64,000 nucleotides of DNA from JBGAQP01 sp044220635 (GTDB taxonomy: Bacteria > Pseudomonadota > Gammaproteobacteria > Burkholderiales > Usitatibacteraceae), in NCBI GenBank assembly GCA_044220635.1, contig JBGAQP010000023.1, positions 4,593 through 68,592 on the forward strand, written 5' to 3'. Within the stretch, counting starts at the first letter, position 1. The number at the start of each line of letters is the position of its first letter. The notes beneath the pieces were generated by a model that worked only from the letters and a program-made list of their open reading frames with translations, did not search any database and was not told where the DNA came from. Both the position numbers and the translations under genes were made by a program. Below, one piece after another: positions 44,799 to 53,924 of the stretch.

Positions 44799-45389
44799 CT
44801 ATTGCGCCTTCGACCGGACGAGCTCGAGGTGCGCGTCGTCGAACCACGCGGGACCGCTCCCCTCGATCACCCCACCCACCTCGATCAGCACCGCGCGATC
44901 GGGGACCGTGAACTCGAGCTCGACGCGGTGCCAGCGGCCGTCGGAGGGAACGTGGCGCTTGGAGAGGCCCACCTGGACCCCGGAGCCGTTCTGGGCCGTG
45001 AAGATCGCCCCGGCGCCGGCCCCGCCCTCGGAAAGGGAGCGCACGGCGAGCGTATAGCGCATCCGCGCGCCCTGCTGCTGCGGCGCGAGCCACACCGTCT
45101 GCGTCGCGACGGCCCAGGGCTCGTTGCGTTCGCGCACGACGCGAAGGCTGCGCCGCCCGCTCGCGGCGACGGCATCGTCGACGCCGAAGCGGAAGGACCG
45201 GGGATCCGAATGCATGTTGCACGCCCATTTCAGCGGGCAGTCGCGTCCGGGGGCGGGATCGAGCTCGACATCGGCATTCTCGAGGCGGACGGCCACGCCC
45301 TTCGGCTCGTGCGCAGGCGCCGGGCCGGGACCGGTGGCGCATCCGGCGACGGCGAGGACGAGCGCCGCCCCGAACCTCCCTGGAGTCAT
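44799..45389 (-). CDS. Putative lipoprotein with jelly-roll (carbohydrate-binding-like) domain
   Basis: A 196-residue protein with a lipoprotein signal (VLAVAGC, Cys17). The mature part reads like a beta-sandwich binding module: SGRRSLRVVRERNEPWAVATQ, MRYTLAVRSLSEGGAGAGAI, and the closing GSGPAWFDDAHLELVR typical of CBM4/9-like or DUF family modules. Two further Cys in GRDCPLKWACNMHS could pair. Function unknown. ATG overlaps the hldD stop as ATGA, so it is probably the last gene of the LPS-heptose operon. Confidence 0.75.
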   Translation of the reverse strand: MTPGRFGAALVLAVAGCATGPGPAPAHEPKGVAVRLENADVELDPAPGRDCPLKWACNMHSDPRSFRFGVDDAVAASGRRSLRVVRERNEPWAVATQTVWLAPQQQGARMRYTLAVRSLSEGGAGAGAIFTAQNGSGVQVGLSKRHVPSDGRWHRVELEFTVPDRAVLIEVGGVIEGSGPAWFDDAHLELVRSKAQ

Positions 45390-46390
45390 GGCGCACCTTC
45401 CCCGGCCGCGAGGCGCTCGGCCACGTACCGGCCCACTCCTTCCTCCACCGCGAGGAAGGGCTCCCGGTAGCCGCAGGCGCGCAGGGCCCCGAGGTCGGCC
45501 TGGGTGTAGCTCTGGTACTTGCCGACGAGCTGCGCGGGGAAGGCGATGTACTCGATCGTGCCGGCGCGCTGCAGCGTCTCGAGGTCGAGTTCGGGCTCGC
45601 CGCGGGAGCGCCGGATCGCGTTCACCGTGGCGCAGGCCACGTCGTTGTAGCTCTGGGCGCGGCCGGTCCCCACGTTGAAGATCCCCGAGACCTCCGGGTG
45701 GTCGAGGAAGTGCAGGTTCACCTTCACGGCGTCCTCGACGGAAACGAAATCACGCAGCTGCTCCCCGGGGCCGTAGCCGCCGCTGCCCTCGAAGAGGCGC
45801 ACCCGCCCGTCCTTCAGGTACTGGTTGAAGAAATGCCAGGCCACGGAGGCCATCCGGCCCTTGTGCGCCTCGTGCGGGCCGTACACGTTGAAATAGCGGA
45901 AGCCGGCGATCTGCGCGCTGCGCCCCGGGAGGCGCCGGCGCACGACCTGGTCGAAGAGGAACTTGGAGTATCCGTAGACGTTGAGCGGCGCCTCGTTCTC
46001 GCGCGCCTCCCGGAACTCCCGCCCGGACCCGTAGACCGAGGCCGAGGAGGCGTAGAGGAACGGGATCGCGAGCGCCTGGCACCACTCGAGCAGGTCGAGG
46101 GAGTAGCGGTAGTTGTTCTCCATCATGTAGCGCCCGTCAGTCTCCATCGTGTCCGAGCAGGCCCCCTGGTGCAGGACCGCGGTGACCTCACCCTCGAGGG
46201 CGTCGGCGCGGACCCGCGCGATGAAATCGTCCTTGTCGAGGTAGTCGGCGATCTCGACTCCGGCGAGGTTGCGCACCTTTTCGGCGCGCGCCAGGTTGTC
46301 GACCGCCAGGATGTCGGTGATCCCGCGGACGTTGAGCGACTTGACGATGTTGGCGCCGATGAACCCGGCCGCCCCGGTGACGACGATCAC
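45386..46390 (-). CDS. hldD: ADP-L-glycero-D-manno-heptose-6-epimerase
   Basis: Last step in making the heptose donor for the LPS inner core. The 334-residue SDR protein has VTGAAGFIGANIVKSLN, YASSASVYGSGREFRE, the YGYSKFLFDQ active-site Tyr/Lys, and FRYFNVYGPHEAHKGRMASV, characteristic of HldD/RfaD. GTG start. Downstream of hldE in the same direction, 21 bp apart. Confidence 0.96.
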   Translation of the reverse strand: MIVVTGAAGFIGANIVKSLNVRGITDILAVDNLARAEKVRNLAGVEIADYLDKDDFIARVRADALEGEVTAVLHQGACSDTMETDGRYMMENNYRYSLDLLEWCQALAIPFLYASSASVYGSGREFREARENEAPLNVYGYSKFLFDQVVRRRLPGRSAQIAGFRYFNVYGPHEAHKGRMASVAWHFFNQYLKDGRVRLFEGSGGYGPGEQLRDFVSVEDAVKVNLHFLDHPEVSGIFNVGTGRAQSYNDVACATVNAIRRSRGEPELDLETLQRAGTIEYIAFPAQLVGKYQSYTQADLGALRACGYREPFLAVEEGVGRYVAERLAAGEGAP

Positions 46391-46411
46391 GACGTTCTCC
46401 TTCGAAGCATG

Positions 46412-47365
46412 TCAGCGCGACCCCGCGAGGCTCGCGAGAAGCTCCTCGCGGTGCACGACCGCGGTCCCGAGCTTTCCCACGACGATGCCCGCCGCGTGGT
46501 TCGCGACCCGCATCGCGGCCGCCAGGCTCTCGCCCGCGGCGACCATGAGCGCGAGCGTGCCGATCACGGTGTCGCCCGCGCCGCTCACGTCGTAGACCTC
46601 GCGCGCCACGGTGGGCTCGTGCCGGGTCTCGTGGGCCGTGAAGAGCGACATCCCCTCCTCGCTGCGGGTGACGATGAGCGCCTGCAGCCCCAGGTCGGAG
46701 CGCAGCTTCTGCGCCCGCAGCGCGAGGTCGGCGTCGTCCGTCCAGCGGCCCGCCACCTCGCGGAACTCGGCGCGGTTGGGCGTGAGCAGGGTCGCCCCGC
46801 GATAGCGCGCGTACTCGGCCCCCTTGGGGTCCACGAGGACGGGTTTGCCCCGGGCGCGCGCGAGCTCGATCATCCGCGCGACGTGCGCGAGCCCGCCCTT
46901 GCCGTAGTCGGAGAGGACCACGGCGTCGGCGTCCTTCACCTGCGCTTCGTACTCGTCGAGCTTCGAGGCGAGCACCTCATGGCTGGGCGCGCGCTCGAAA
47001 TCGACTCGCAGCAGCTGCTGCTGTTGGCCGATCACGCGCAGCTTCACGGTGGTGGCGAGGGACCCGTCCCGGTGCAGCGAAGCGTGGACGCGCTCGCGCT
47101 TGAGCAGCCCCTCGAGGGAATCGGCCGCCTCGTCGTTGCCCACCACCGAGAGGAGCACCGCCTCGCCTCCCAGCGCCGTGATGTTGCGCGCGACGTTGGC
47201 CGCGCCGCCGGGACGCTCCTCGGTGCGCTTCACGAGCACGACGGGCACCGGCGCCTCGGGCGAGATGCGGTTCACGTCCCCGAACCAGTACCGGTCGAGC
47301 ATCACGTCGCCCACGACGAGGATGCGGGTGCGCCCGAAGTCCGGGAGGGCTCGGGAGTTCTTCAT
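46412..47365 (-). CDS. hldE: D-glycero-beta-D-manno-heptose-7-phosphate kinase (single-domain HldE/HldA type)
   Basis: PfkB-family kinase for heptose-7-phosphate. The 317-residue product has VVGDVMLDRYWFGDVNRISPE, ERPGGAANVARNITALGG and the catalytic DVSGAGDTVIGTLA. The C-terminal cytidylyltransferase found in E. coli HldE is absent; in betaproteobacteria that activity is usually a separate hldC gene, not seen here. ATG overlaps the ugd stop as ATGA. Confidence 0.94.
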   Translation of the reverse strand: MKNSRALPDFGRTRILVVGDVMLDRYWFGDVNRISPEAPVPVVLVKRTEERPGGAANVARNITALGGEAVLLSVVGNDEAADSLEGLLKRERVHASLHRDGSLATTVKLRVIGQQQQLLRVDFERAPSHEVLASKLDEYEAQVKDADAVVLSDYGKGGLAHVARMIELARARGKPVLVDPKGAEYARYRGATLLTPNRAEFREVAGRWTDDADLALRAQKLRSDLGLQALIVTRSEEGMSLFTAHETRHEPTVAREVYDVSGAGDTVIGTLALMVAAGESLAAAMRVANHAAGIVVGKLGTAVVHREELLASLAGSR

Positions 47366-48690
47366 GCGCTCGGGCGCCCGATCGGGTGGTACTCGAAGCC
47401 CTGCGCGCGGATCGTGGCCGGTTCGTAGAGGTTGCGCCCGTCGAAGATCACCGGCGTCTTGAGGGCGCGGCGCAGCTCGTCGAAATCGGGGCTGCGGAAC
47501 GCCTTCCACTCGGTGAGGATGGCGAGCGCGTCGGCGCCGCGCGCCGCCGCGAGCGCCGAATCGGCCATCGATACGCGCTTCTCGCCGGCGTAGAGGCCCC
47601 TCGCCTCGGGCATGGCCACGGGGTCCCAGGCGCAGATCGTGGCCCCGCGCGCGAGCAGCCCCGCGATCACCACGCGGCTCGGGGCCTCGCGCATGTCGTC
47701 GGTGTTGGGCTTGAACGCGAGACCCCAGATCGCGATGCGCCGCCCGGCGAGGTCCTCGCCGAAGCGCCGCACGATCTTCTCGACGAGCACGCCCTTCTGG
47801 CGCGCGTTGGCCTCCTCGACCGCCCGGACCACCTTCAGGTCGAGCCCGTGGTCGGCCGCGGTGCGCAGCAGCGCCGCGACGTCCTTCGGGAAGCAGGAGC
47901 CGCCGTAGCCCGTGCCGGGATAGAGAAAGTGATAGCCGATGCGCGGGTCCGAGCCGATGCCCATGCGCACCTTCTCGATGTCGGCGCCGATCCGCTCGGC
48001 GAGCAGAGCCAGCTCGTTCATGAAGGAGATCCGCGTGGCGAGCATCGCGTTGGCCGCGTACTTCGTGAGCTCCGCGGAGCGCACGTCCATCACCTGCATG
48101 CGGTCGTGGCTGCGCTGGAAGGGCGCGTAGAGCTCGTGCATCGCCTTGACGGCATCCGCGTCGTCGGCCCCGATCACGATCCGGTCCGGGCGCATGAAGT
48201 CCTCGACGGCCGCGCCTTCCTTGAGGAACTCCGGGTTCGCGACCACGGAGAACGGGAACGCGGCGCCGCGCTTCGCGAGCGCTCCGGCGACCGCCTCGCG
48301 CACCTTGTCCGCCGTGCCCACGGGCACGGTGGACTTGTCGACGATGATCCTCGGCCCGTCCATGTGCTCGGCGATCCCGCGCGCGGCCGCAAGCACGTAC
48401 TGCAGGTCCGCCGAGCCGTCCTCCCCGGGCGGCGTACCGACGGCGATGATCTGGATCGACCCGAATCGCGCGCTCTCTCCCGGGTCGGTCGTGAAGGCGA
48501 GCCGTCCGAGCGAGGCGTTGGCGCGCACGATCTCCCCGAGCCCCGGCTCGTAGATCGGGATCTCGCCCGCCTCGAGCATCGCGATCTTGCGCCGGTCGAC
48601 GTCGAAGCACAGGACGTGGTTGCCGACGTCGGCGAGGCACGCGCCCGTGACGAGCCCCACGTAGCCGGTGCCGATGACGCTCACTTTCAT
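47362..48690 (-). CDS. ugd: UDP-glucose 6-dehydrogenase
   Basis: Oxidises UDP-glucose to UDP-glucuronate with two NAD+. The 442-residue product has MKVSVIGTGYVGLVTGACLA, AVGTPPGEDGSADL, Lys/Asn region LTKYAANAMLATRISFMNE, and catalytic Cys266 in GTGYGGSCFPKD. Product feeds the arn decarboxylase encoded 14 kb away, and other uronate-containing polymers. ATG overlaps the pyrF stop as ATGA. Confidence 0.97.
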   Translation of the reverse strand: MKVSVIGTGYVGLVTGACLADVGNHVLCFDVDRRKIAMLEAGEIPIYEPGLGEIVRANASLGRLAFTTDPGESARFGSIQIIAVGTPPGEDGSADLQYVLAAARGIAEHMDGPRIIVDKSTVPVGTADKVREAVAGALAKRGAAFPFSVVANPEFLKEGAAVEDFMRPDRIVIGADDADAVKAMHELYAPFQRSHDRMQVMDVRSAELTKYAANAMLATRISFMNELALLAERIGADIEKVRMGIGSDPRIGYHFLYPGTGYGGSCFPKDVAALLRTAADHGLDLKVVRAVEEANARQKGVLVEKIVRRFGEDLAGRRIAIWGLAFKPNTDDMREAPSRVVIAGLLARGATICAWDPVAMPEARGLYAGEKRVSMADSALAAARGADALAILTEWKAFRSPDFDELRRALKTPVIFDGRNLYEPATIRAQGFEYHPIGRPSA

Positions 48691-49397
48691 GCCGGCGAGC
48701 CCTCCGATTCGAGCGAGCGACGGATCGCCTCCAGCGTCGCGACGGGATCGCGCGAGCGGGTGACGGGTCGCCCGATCACGAGGTAATGGGCACCCAGGCG
48801 CACGGCCTCGGCGGGGGTCGCCACGCGCGCCTGGTCGGCCGCCTCCCCGCCCGGCAGCCGGATGCCCGGCGTCACGGTGACGAAGTCGGCCCCCGCGAGT
48901 TCGCGCACGAGCGCCGCCTCCTGCGCCGAGCACACCACGCCGTCGAGCCCGCATTCCCGCGCGAGCTTCGCAAGGCGGGCGACCGCCTCGCGGGCGGTGA
49001 GCGCGAAGCCCACGCGCGCGAGCTCGGCGTCCGCGAGGCTCGTGAGGACCGTCACCGCCGTGACGAGGGGCCGCCCGGCCAGGTCCGAGACCGCCTCGCG
49101 CGCCGCGCGCATCATCGCCTCGCCGCCGCTCGCGTGGACGTTGAGCATCCAGGCGCCGTGGCGGGCCGCGGCCCTGCAGGCCCCCGCGACCGTGTTCGGG
49201 ATGTCGTGGAACTTGAGGTCGAGGAAGACCTCGAATCCGCGCTCGCGCAGGCGCGCGATCACGCCCGGCCCCGCCGCGACGAAGAGCTCCTTGCCGACCT
49301 TGACGCGGCACAGCTTCGGGTCGAGGCGCGCGGCGCAGGCGAGCGCCCCCTCCGCGTCGGGAAAATCGAGCGCGACGACGATGCGCTTACTGTCCAA
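48687..49397 (-). CDS. pyrF: Orotidine 5'-phosphate decarboxylase
   Basis: Last step of UMP synthesis. The 236-residue product has VVALDFPDAEGALA, the catalytic FLDLKFHDIPNTV (Asp60, Lys62, Asp65), and PGIRLPGGEAADQARVATPAEA with the phosphate-binding VIGRPVTRSRDP. The start is TTG at 49397 with GAGG seven bases upstream, overlapping the lapB end by 11 bases; there is no ATG or GTG nearby. lapB-pyrF is a conserved pair. Confidence 0.95.
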   Translation of the reverse strand: MDSKRIVVALDFPDAEGALACAARLDPKLCRVKVGKELFVAAGPGVIARLRERGFEVFLDLKFHDIPNTVAGACRAAARHGAWMLNVHASGGEAMMRAAREAVSDLAGRPLVTAVTVLTSLADAELARVGFALTAREAVARLAKLARECGLDGVVCSAQEAALVRELAGADFVTVTPGIRLPGGEAADQARVATPAEAVRLGAHYLVIGRPVTRSRDPVATLEAIRRSLESEGSPA

Positions 49398-50592
49398 TCT
49401 GCATCCTCGCGAGGTGGCGGCCGGGGCTTTCGAGCTCGGCGGTGCGCCGGGGCGGGAAGGTCTCCCATCCCCCGCAGGCCGGGCACTGCCAGAAGAACTG
49501 GCGCGCCTTGAAGCCGCAGTTGCCGCAGAGGTACACGGCGAGCGCCTGGGCGTGGGAGTGCACCAGCTCCTTCATGAGCTGCAGGTCCTGGCGCCGCTCG
49601 GCCGGTGCGCGAAGCAGCTCCGCGTCGATCAGCCGGTCGAGTCCCACGAGGGAGGGGTGGCGGCGCACTTCGTCGCGCACCAGGCGCCAGGCGGCCTCGT
49701 CGCCCTCCTGCTCGGCGGTGGCCTGGTAGACGACGTTCAGCAGGTCGAGGCCCGGGTACCGGTTCTGCAGGCCCCGCAGGAGGGTAAGCCCCTCCCCGGG
49801 CCGGCCGAGCGCCTTGTAGGCCGCGACCATGCCCTCGGCGGCGAGCCCGAGATAGGCCGGGTCCTGGGACTCGATCGCCTTCCACGCGGCGATTGCCTCC
49901 TCGTGGCGTCCGTCGCGCTCGAGCCATTCGCCGCGCAGCAGGTTCGCCCGCACGCACTTGCGGTTCGCCTCGAGCGCGCGCTCGAGGAAGCCCTCCGCGG
50001 CCTCGCGGCGGCCGTGGATGTTCTCGGTGATCGCGAGCTCGCAGTAGTAGTTGGCGATCTCCTTCTGGTAGTTGCGCTTCGCGCTCGCCTCGAGCTTCCT
50101 CGCCGCGCCGACCGCCTTCTCCCAGTCCTTCTCCTGGATGTAGATGTCGAGGAGGTGCCGGTGGACGTCCGGCGAAGGGTCGGTCTCGGCCATCTTCGCG
50201 AGCACGCTCTCGGCGTGGTCGAGCAGCCCCGCCTTGAAGTAGTCGAGCGCGAGCTCGAACGAGGCCTGGCGGCGCTCCTCGGCCGGGAGGTCCTCGCGCG
50301 AGACGAGGTCCTGGTGCATGCGGATTGCGCGGTCGACCTCGCCGCGGCGCCGGAAGAGGCTGCCGAGGGCGAACTGCAGCTCGACCGTCTGCGGGTTTTC
50401 CTTCGCCACGAGGAGGAAGGATTCGATCGCCCGGTCGGGTTGCTCGTTCAGCAGGAAGTTGAGGCCGCGGAAGTAGGACGAGGGCAGCGCCCGCGACTCG
50501 GAGAGCAGCGACTTCAGGTCGACCCGCGCCGCAAGCCAGCCCATGCCGAAGAACACCGGCAGGGCGAGCAGCCACCAGAACTCAAACTCCAT
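49387..50592 (-). CDS. lapB: Lipopolysaccharide assembly protein B
   Basis: Inner-membrane TPR protein that recruits FtsH to degrade LpxC and so limits LPS synthesis. The 401-residue product has one N-terminal membrane helix (WWLLALPVFFGMGWLAARVD), about nine TPR units (for example RAIESFLLVAKENPQTVELQ), and a C-terminal rubredoxin-type zinc knuckle with four Cys (CGNCGFKARQFFWQCPACGGW). Length matches E. coli LapB (389). Start overlaps lapA by 11 bases. Confidence 0.96.
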   Translation of the reverse strand: MEFEFWWLLALPVFFGMGWLAARVDLKSLLSESRALPSSYFRGLNFLLNEQPDRAIESFLLVAKENPQTVELQFALGSLFRRRGEVDRAIRMHQDLVSREDLPAEERRQASFELALDYFKAGLLDHAESVLAKMAETDPSPDVHRHLLDIYIQEKDWEKAVGAARKLEASAKRNYQKEIANYYCELAITENIHGRREAAEGFLERALEANRKCVRANLLRGEWLERDGRHEEAIAAWKAIESQDPAYLGLAAEGMVAAYKALGRPGEGLTLLRGLQNRYPGLDLLNVVYQATAEQEGDEAAWRLVRDEVRRHPSLVGLDRLIDAELLRAPAERRQDLQLMKELVHSHAQALAVYLCGNCGFKARQFFWQCPACGGWETFPPRRTAELESPGRHLARMQIGQ

Positions 50593-50908
50593 GGACGTCG
50601 GTCGGCCCCGGAACGCCCGCGGGCGGGGCGATGCCGGCCGCGTCCGCGGGCGCCGCCCCGGAAGCGAGGGCCGCGGCACCGCGCCGCAGCTTCGCGTTCT
50701 CGCGCCGCTGCCGCACGACCGTGGGCAGCCACGCGAGCAGCCCCACGACGACCCCGGCGACGAATGCCACGAGCAGGACGAAGACGAGCGGCGCCTGCCA
50801 GCTCTGCTCGGGCAGGGCGTGGATCGTCACGGTCTGCGCGTTCTTCACGGCGAACCAGACGAGCACCAGGATGACGAGGAGGCGGAAGATCCAGACGAGG
50901 GCCTGCAT
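50582..50908 (-). CDS. lapA: Lipopolysaccharide assembly protein A (DUF1049)
   Basis: Small inner-membrane partner of LapB. The 108-residue product starts MQALVWIFRLLVILVLVWFA, has a second membrane helix (PLVFVLLVAFVAGVVVGLLA) and a cytoplasmic basic then Ala/Pro-rich tail. I use ATG 50908; an in-frame ATG further upstream would place the ihfB terminator inside the gene. It begins 23 bases after that terminator. Confidence 0.92.
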   Translation of the reverse strand: MQALVWIFRLLVILVLVWFAVKNAQTVTIHALPEQSWQAPLVFVLLVAFVAGVVVGLLAWLPTVVRQRRENAKLRRGAAALASGAAPADAAGIAPPAGVPGPTDVHGV

Positions 50909-50930
50909 GTTGTTTTCGCCCGCCGGCAAG

Positions 50931-50963
50931 AAAAAAGCGGCAGGGTCCATTCTACCCTGCCGC
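50931..50963 (-). terminator. Rho-independent terminator of ihfB
   Basis: Reading leftwards: GCGGCAGGG, a 9-base loop TAGAATGGA, CCCTGCCGC, then six T. A perfect 9-bp stem. It stands between ihfB and lapA and should insulate the lap genes from rpsA-ihfB transcription. Confidence 0.93.
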
Positions 50964-50975
50964 CCGGCATGTCAC
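50949..50975 (-). promoter_or_regulatory. Candidate lapA promoter embedded in the ihfB terminator
   Basis: Reading leftwards: GTGACA (50975-50970, five of six matches to TTGACA), a 15-base spacer, TAGAAT (50954-50949, five of six). The -10 is exactly the first six bases of the terminator loop. The spacer is two bases short of ideal. Expected start about 36 bases before the lapA ATG. Confidence 0.45.
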
Positions 50976-51015
50976 GGGGGCGGGCGCCCCGAAGGGCGCT
51001 GCCCGCGCGGGGATC

Positions 51016-51303
<288 letters not shown>

Positions 51304-51335
51304 GGCCTCGGACTCCCCTTTGATTGTCGTCTTCC

Positions 51336-53051
51336 TTATTCCTTGTCCTTCGACGTCCCGAGCTTCGCCTTGAGCAGCGCGCCCAGGTTGGTCGTCCCGG
51401 CGCTCGCGCTCGACTCGGCGGCGTGGCGCTGCACGGCCGCCGCCTCCTCCGCGGCGTCCTTCGCCTTGATGGACAGGTTGATCGACCGGTTCTTGCGGTC
51501 GATGTTGACGATGACGGCCTCGATCGCCTCGCCTTCCTTCAGGTGGGCGCGGACGTCCTCGACGCGGTCGCGCGAGATCTCGGAGGCGCGAAGGTAGCCC
51601 TCCACGTCCTTGTCGAGCTCGATCACCGCGCCCTTGGACTCGATCGACTTGACCGTGCCCTTCACGATGCCGCCCTTGTCGTGCACGGCGATGAAATTGC
51701 CGAAGGGATCGCCCTCGAGCTGCTTGATGCCGAGCGAGATGCGCTCGCGCTCGACGTCGATCGAGAGCACGACGGTCTCCATCTCCTCGCCCTTCTTCAG
51801 GTTCTTCACCGCCTCCTCGCCGCTCGCGTTCCACGACAGGTCCGAGAGGTGCACCAGGCCGTCGATGTTGCCCGGCAGCCCGATGAAGACGCCGAAGTCG
51901 GTGATCGACTTGATGACGCCCTTCACCTTGTCGCCCTTCTTGTGGTTCATCGCGAACTCTTCCCAGGGGTTTGGCATGCACTGCTTCATCCCGAGGGAGA
52001 TGCGGCGGCGGTCCTCGTCGATCTCGAGGATCATGACCTCGACCTCGTCGCCGAGCGAGACGACCTTGGCGGGGTGGACGTTCTTGTTGGTCCAGTCCAT
52101 CTCGGAGACGTGCACCAGGCCCTCGATGCCGCTCTCGATCTCGACGAACGCGCCGTAGTCGGTGATGTTGGTCACCTTGCCGAAGAGGCGCGTGCCCTGC
52201 GGGTAGCGGCGCGAGATGCCGATCCACGGGTCCTCGCCGAGCTGCTTGAGTCCGAGCGACACGCGGTTCTTCTCGGCGTCGAACTTGAGGATCTTGGCCG
52301 TCACCTCGTCGCCGACGGACAGCACCTCCGTCGGATGCTTCACCCGGCGCCAGGCGAGGTCGGTGATGTGCAGCAGCCCGTCGATGCCGCCCAGGTCCAC
52401 GAACGCGCCGTAGTCGGTGATGTTCTTGACGATGCCCTTGACGACCGCGCCTTCCTTGAGCGTCTCGAGGAGCTGCTGGCGCTCGACGCCCGCGGTCTCC
52501 TCCATCACGGCGCGGCGCGAGACCACGACGTTGTTGCGCTTGCGGTCGAGCTTGATCACCTTGAACTCGAGCTCCTTGCCCTCGAAGTGCGAGGTGTCCT
52601 TCATCGGGCGCAGGTCCACGAGCGAGCCCGGCAGGAAGGCGCGGATCCCGTTCACCATGACGGTGAGGCCGCCCTTCACCTTGCCGCTCACCACGCCGGT
52701 GATGACCTTGCCGGTCTCGAGCGCGGTGTCCAGCTCGGACCAGGCCGCGAGCTTCTTGGCCTTCTCGCGCGAGAGCTTCGTCGCGCCGAAGCCGTCCTCG
52801 AGGGCCTCGATCGCGACGGAGACGAAGTCGCCGATCTTGACCTCGAGCTCGCCGCGGTCGTTCTTGAATTCTTCGGTGGAGATTGCGCTTTCGGACTTGA
52901 GGCCCGCATTCACGATGACCACGTTCGGGTCGACGTTCACCACTTCGGCCGTGATGACCTCGCCGACGCGCATCTCCTGGCGCGTGAGGCTCTCCTCGAA
53001 GAGAGCGGCGAAGCTTTCGGTGGCGGGGGCGGGAGAGGATTGAGACAGCAT
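51336..53051 (-). CDS. rpsA: 30S ribosomal protein S1
   Basis: Binds mRNA leaders on the small subunit. The 571-residue product has six S1 OB-fold repeats (for example GAVVKGIVKNITDYGAFVDL, GTRLFGKVTNITDYGAFVEI, GDKVKGVIKSITDFGVFIGL), matching E. coli S1 (557). The ATG lacks a strong ribosome site. The 121-bp leader back to cmk holds a 15-base palindrome. Confidence 0.98.
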   Translation of the reverse strand: MLSQSSPAPATESFAALFEESLTRQEMRVGEVITAEVVNVDPNVVIVNAGLKSESAISTEEFKNDRGELEVKIGDFVSVAIEALEDGFGATKLSREKAKKLAAWSELDTALETGKVITGVVSGKVKGGLTVMVNGIRAFLPGSLVDLRPMKDTSHFEGKELEFKVIKLDRKRNNVVVSRRAVMEETAGVERQQLLETLKEGAVVKGIVKNITDYGAFVDLGGIDGLLHITDLAWRRVKHPTEVLSVGDEVTAKILKFDAEKNRVSLGLKQLGEDPWIGISRRYPQGTRLFGKVTNITDYGAFVEIESGIEGLVHVSEMDWTNKNVHPAKVVSLGDEVEVMILEIDEDRRRISLGMKQCMPNPWEEFAMNHKKGDKVKGVIKSITDFGVFIGLPGNIDGLVHLSDLSWNASGEEAVKNLKKGEEMETVVLSIDVERERISLGIKQLEGDPFGNFIAVHDKGGIVKGTVKSIESKGAVIELDKDVEGYLRASEISRDRVEDVRAHLKEGEAIEAVIVNIDRKNRSINLSIKAKDAAEEAAAVQRHAAESSASAGTTNLGALLKAKLGTSKDKE

Positions 53052-53075
53052 GAAAAACCTGAACTTTCGGATGAT

Positions 53076-53090
53076 GACGGCCGGGCCGTC
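53076..53090 (-). promoter_or_regulatory. Palindrome in the rpsA leader
   Basis: GACGGCC-G-GGCCGTC, a 7-bp inverted repeat 25 bases before the rpsA ATG. E. coli rpsA is translated from a structured leader without a proper Shine-Dalgarno and is repressed by free S1; a similar arrangement is possible here but not shown. Confidence 0.35.
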
Positions 53091-53172
53091 GTTGTTGACC
53101 GCCAGGAGAGTCCCGCTCGGGGCTAACTCCCTGACACCCTTGGGCTTTGTGCCCTGCCCCGGAGGAACCCGC

Positions 53173-53853
53173 TCACCGCCGCGCCCGCTCCCGCCACCAA
53201 TCGAGGATGCGCTCGACCGCCTGGTCGATCGTCAGCCCCGTGGTATCGAGAAAAAGCGCGTCCGGATAATGCCTTAGCGGCGCCACCGGGCGGGAGCTAT
53301 CCCGCTCGTCGCGCCGCCGCAGTTCCTCCACGACATCTTGAATTTTCGCATACATTCCTTTTTGCATCAACTGCTTATGGCGGCGCTCGGCGCGGGTCGC
53401 GACATCCGCGGTCAGGAACACCTTGAGAGGGGCGTCGGGAAACACCACCGAACCCATGTCACGCCCCTCGGCGACGAGCCCGGGCGGGCGCCGGAAACCG
53501 CGCTGGCGCGCCAGGAGGGCTTCACGGACGGCGGGCAGCGCCGCGACCCGGGAAGTGGCCCCGCTGAGTTCCTCGGTGCGCAGCGCCTCGGTGACGTCGT
53601 CTCCGTCGAGGCGCACCCGAGCGTCGCCGAAGACGACCTGCATGCCGGCCGCCGCGGCCGCCACGGCGCTTTCGTCGTCGACCGGGATGCCCCGGCGCAG
53701 GGCCGCGAGGGTGGCGAGCCGGTACAGGGCGCCGCTGTCGAGGTAGTGGAACCCGAGCTGGCCGGCCACCCGCTCGGCCACGGTGCCCTTGCCCGAAGCC
53801 GAGGGCCCGTCGATCGCGATCACCGGAGCATTATTGGAATCAATCGAGATCAT
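53173..53853 (-). CDS. cmk: Cytidylate kinase
   Basis: Phosphorylates CMP and dCMP. The 226-residue product has the P-loop IAIDGPSASGKGTVAERVA, the CMP-binding insert GLVAEGRDMGSVVFPDAPL and the lid RRRDERDSSRPVAPL. Positioned aroA-cmk-rpsA as in most proteobacteria, though a divergent small gene (53925) now separates it from aroA. Confidence 0.97.
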   Translation of the reverse strand: MISIDSNNAPVIAIDGPSASGKGTVAERVAGQLGFHYLDSGALYRLATLAALRRGIPVDDESAVAAAAAGMQVVFGDARVRLDGDDVTEALRTEELSGATSRVAALPAVREALLARQRGFRRPPGLVAEGRDMGSVVFPDAPLKVFLTADVATRAERRHKQLMQKGMYAKIQDVVEELRRRDERDSSRPVAPLRHYPDALFLDTTGLTIDQAVERILDWWRERARR

Positions 53854-53924
53854 CTGAACAATCGATTGGACTTATCGAATGGCGGAAGCCATGCTCCGTC
53901 CTGACAGCATCCCCGGAGAAACCC

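Noticed and set aside
53859..53868. CAATCGATTG palindrome between cmk and the DUF2061 gene as an operator
   Set aside because: A single 10-base palindrome with no flanking symmetry or known regulator; too little to call.
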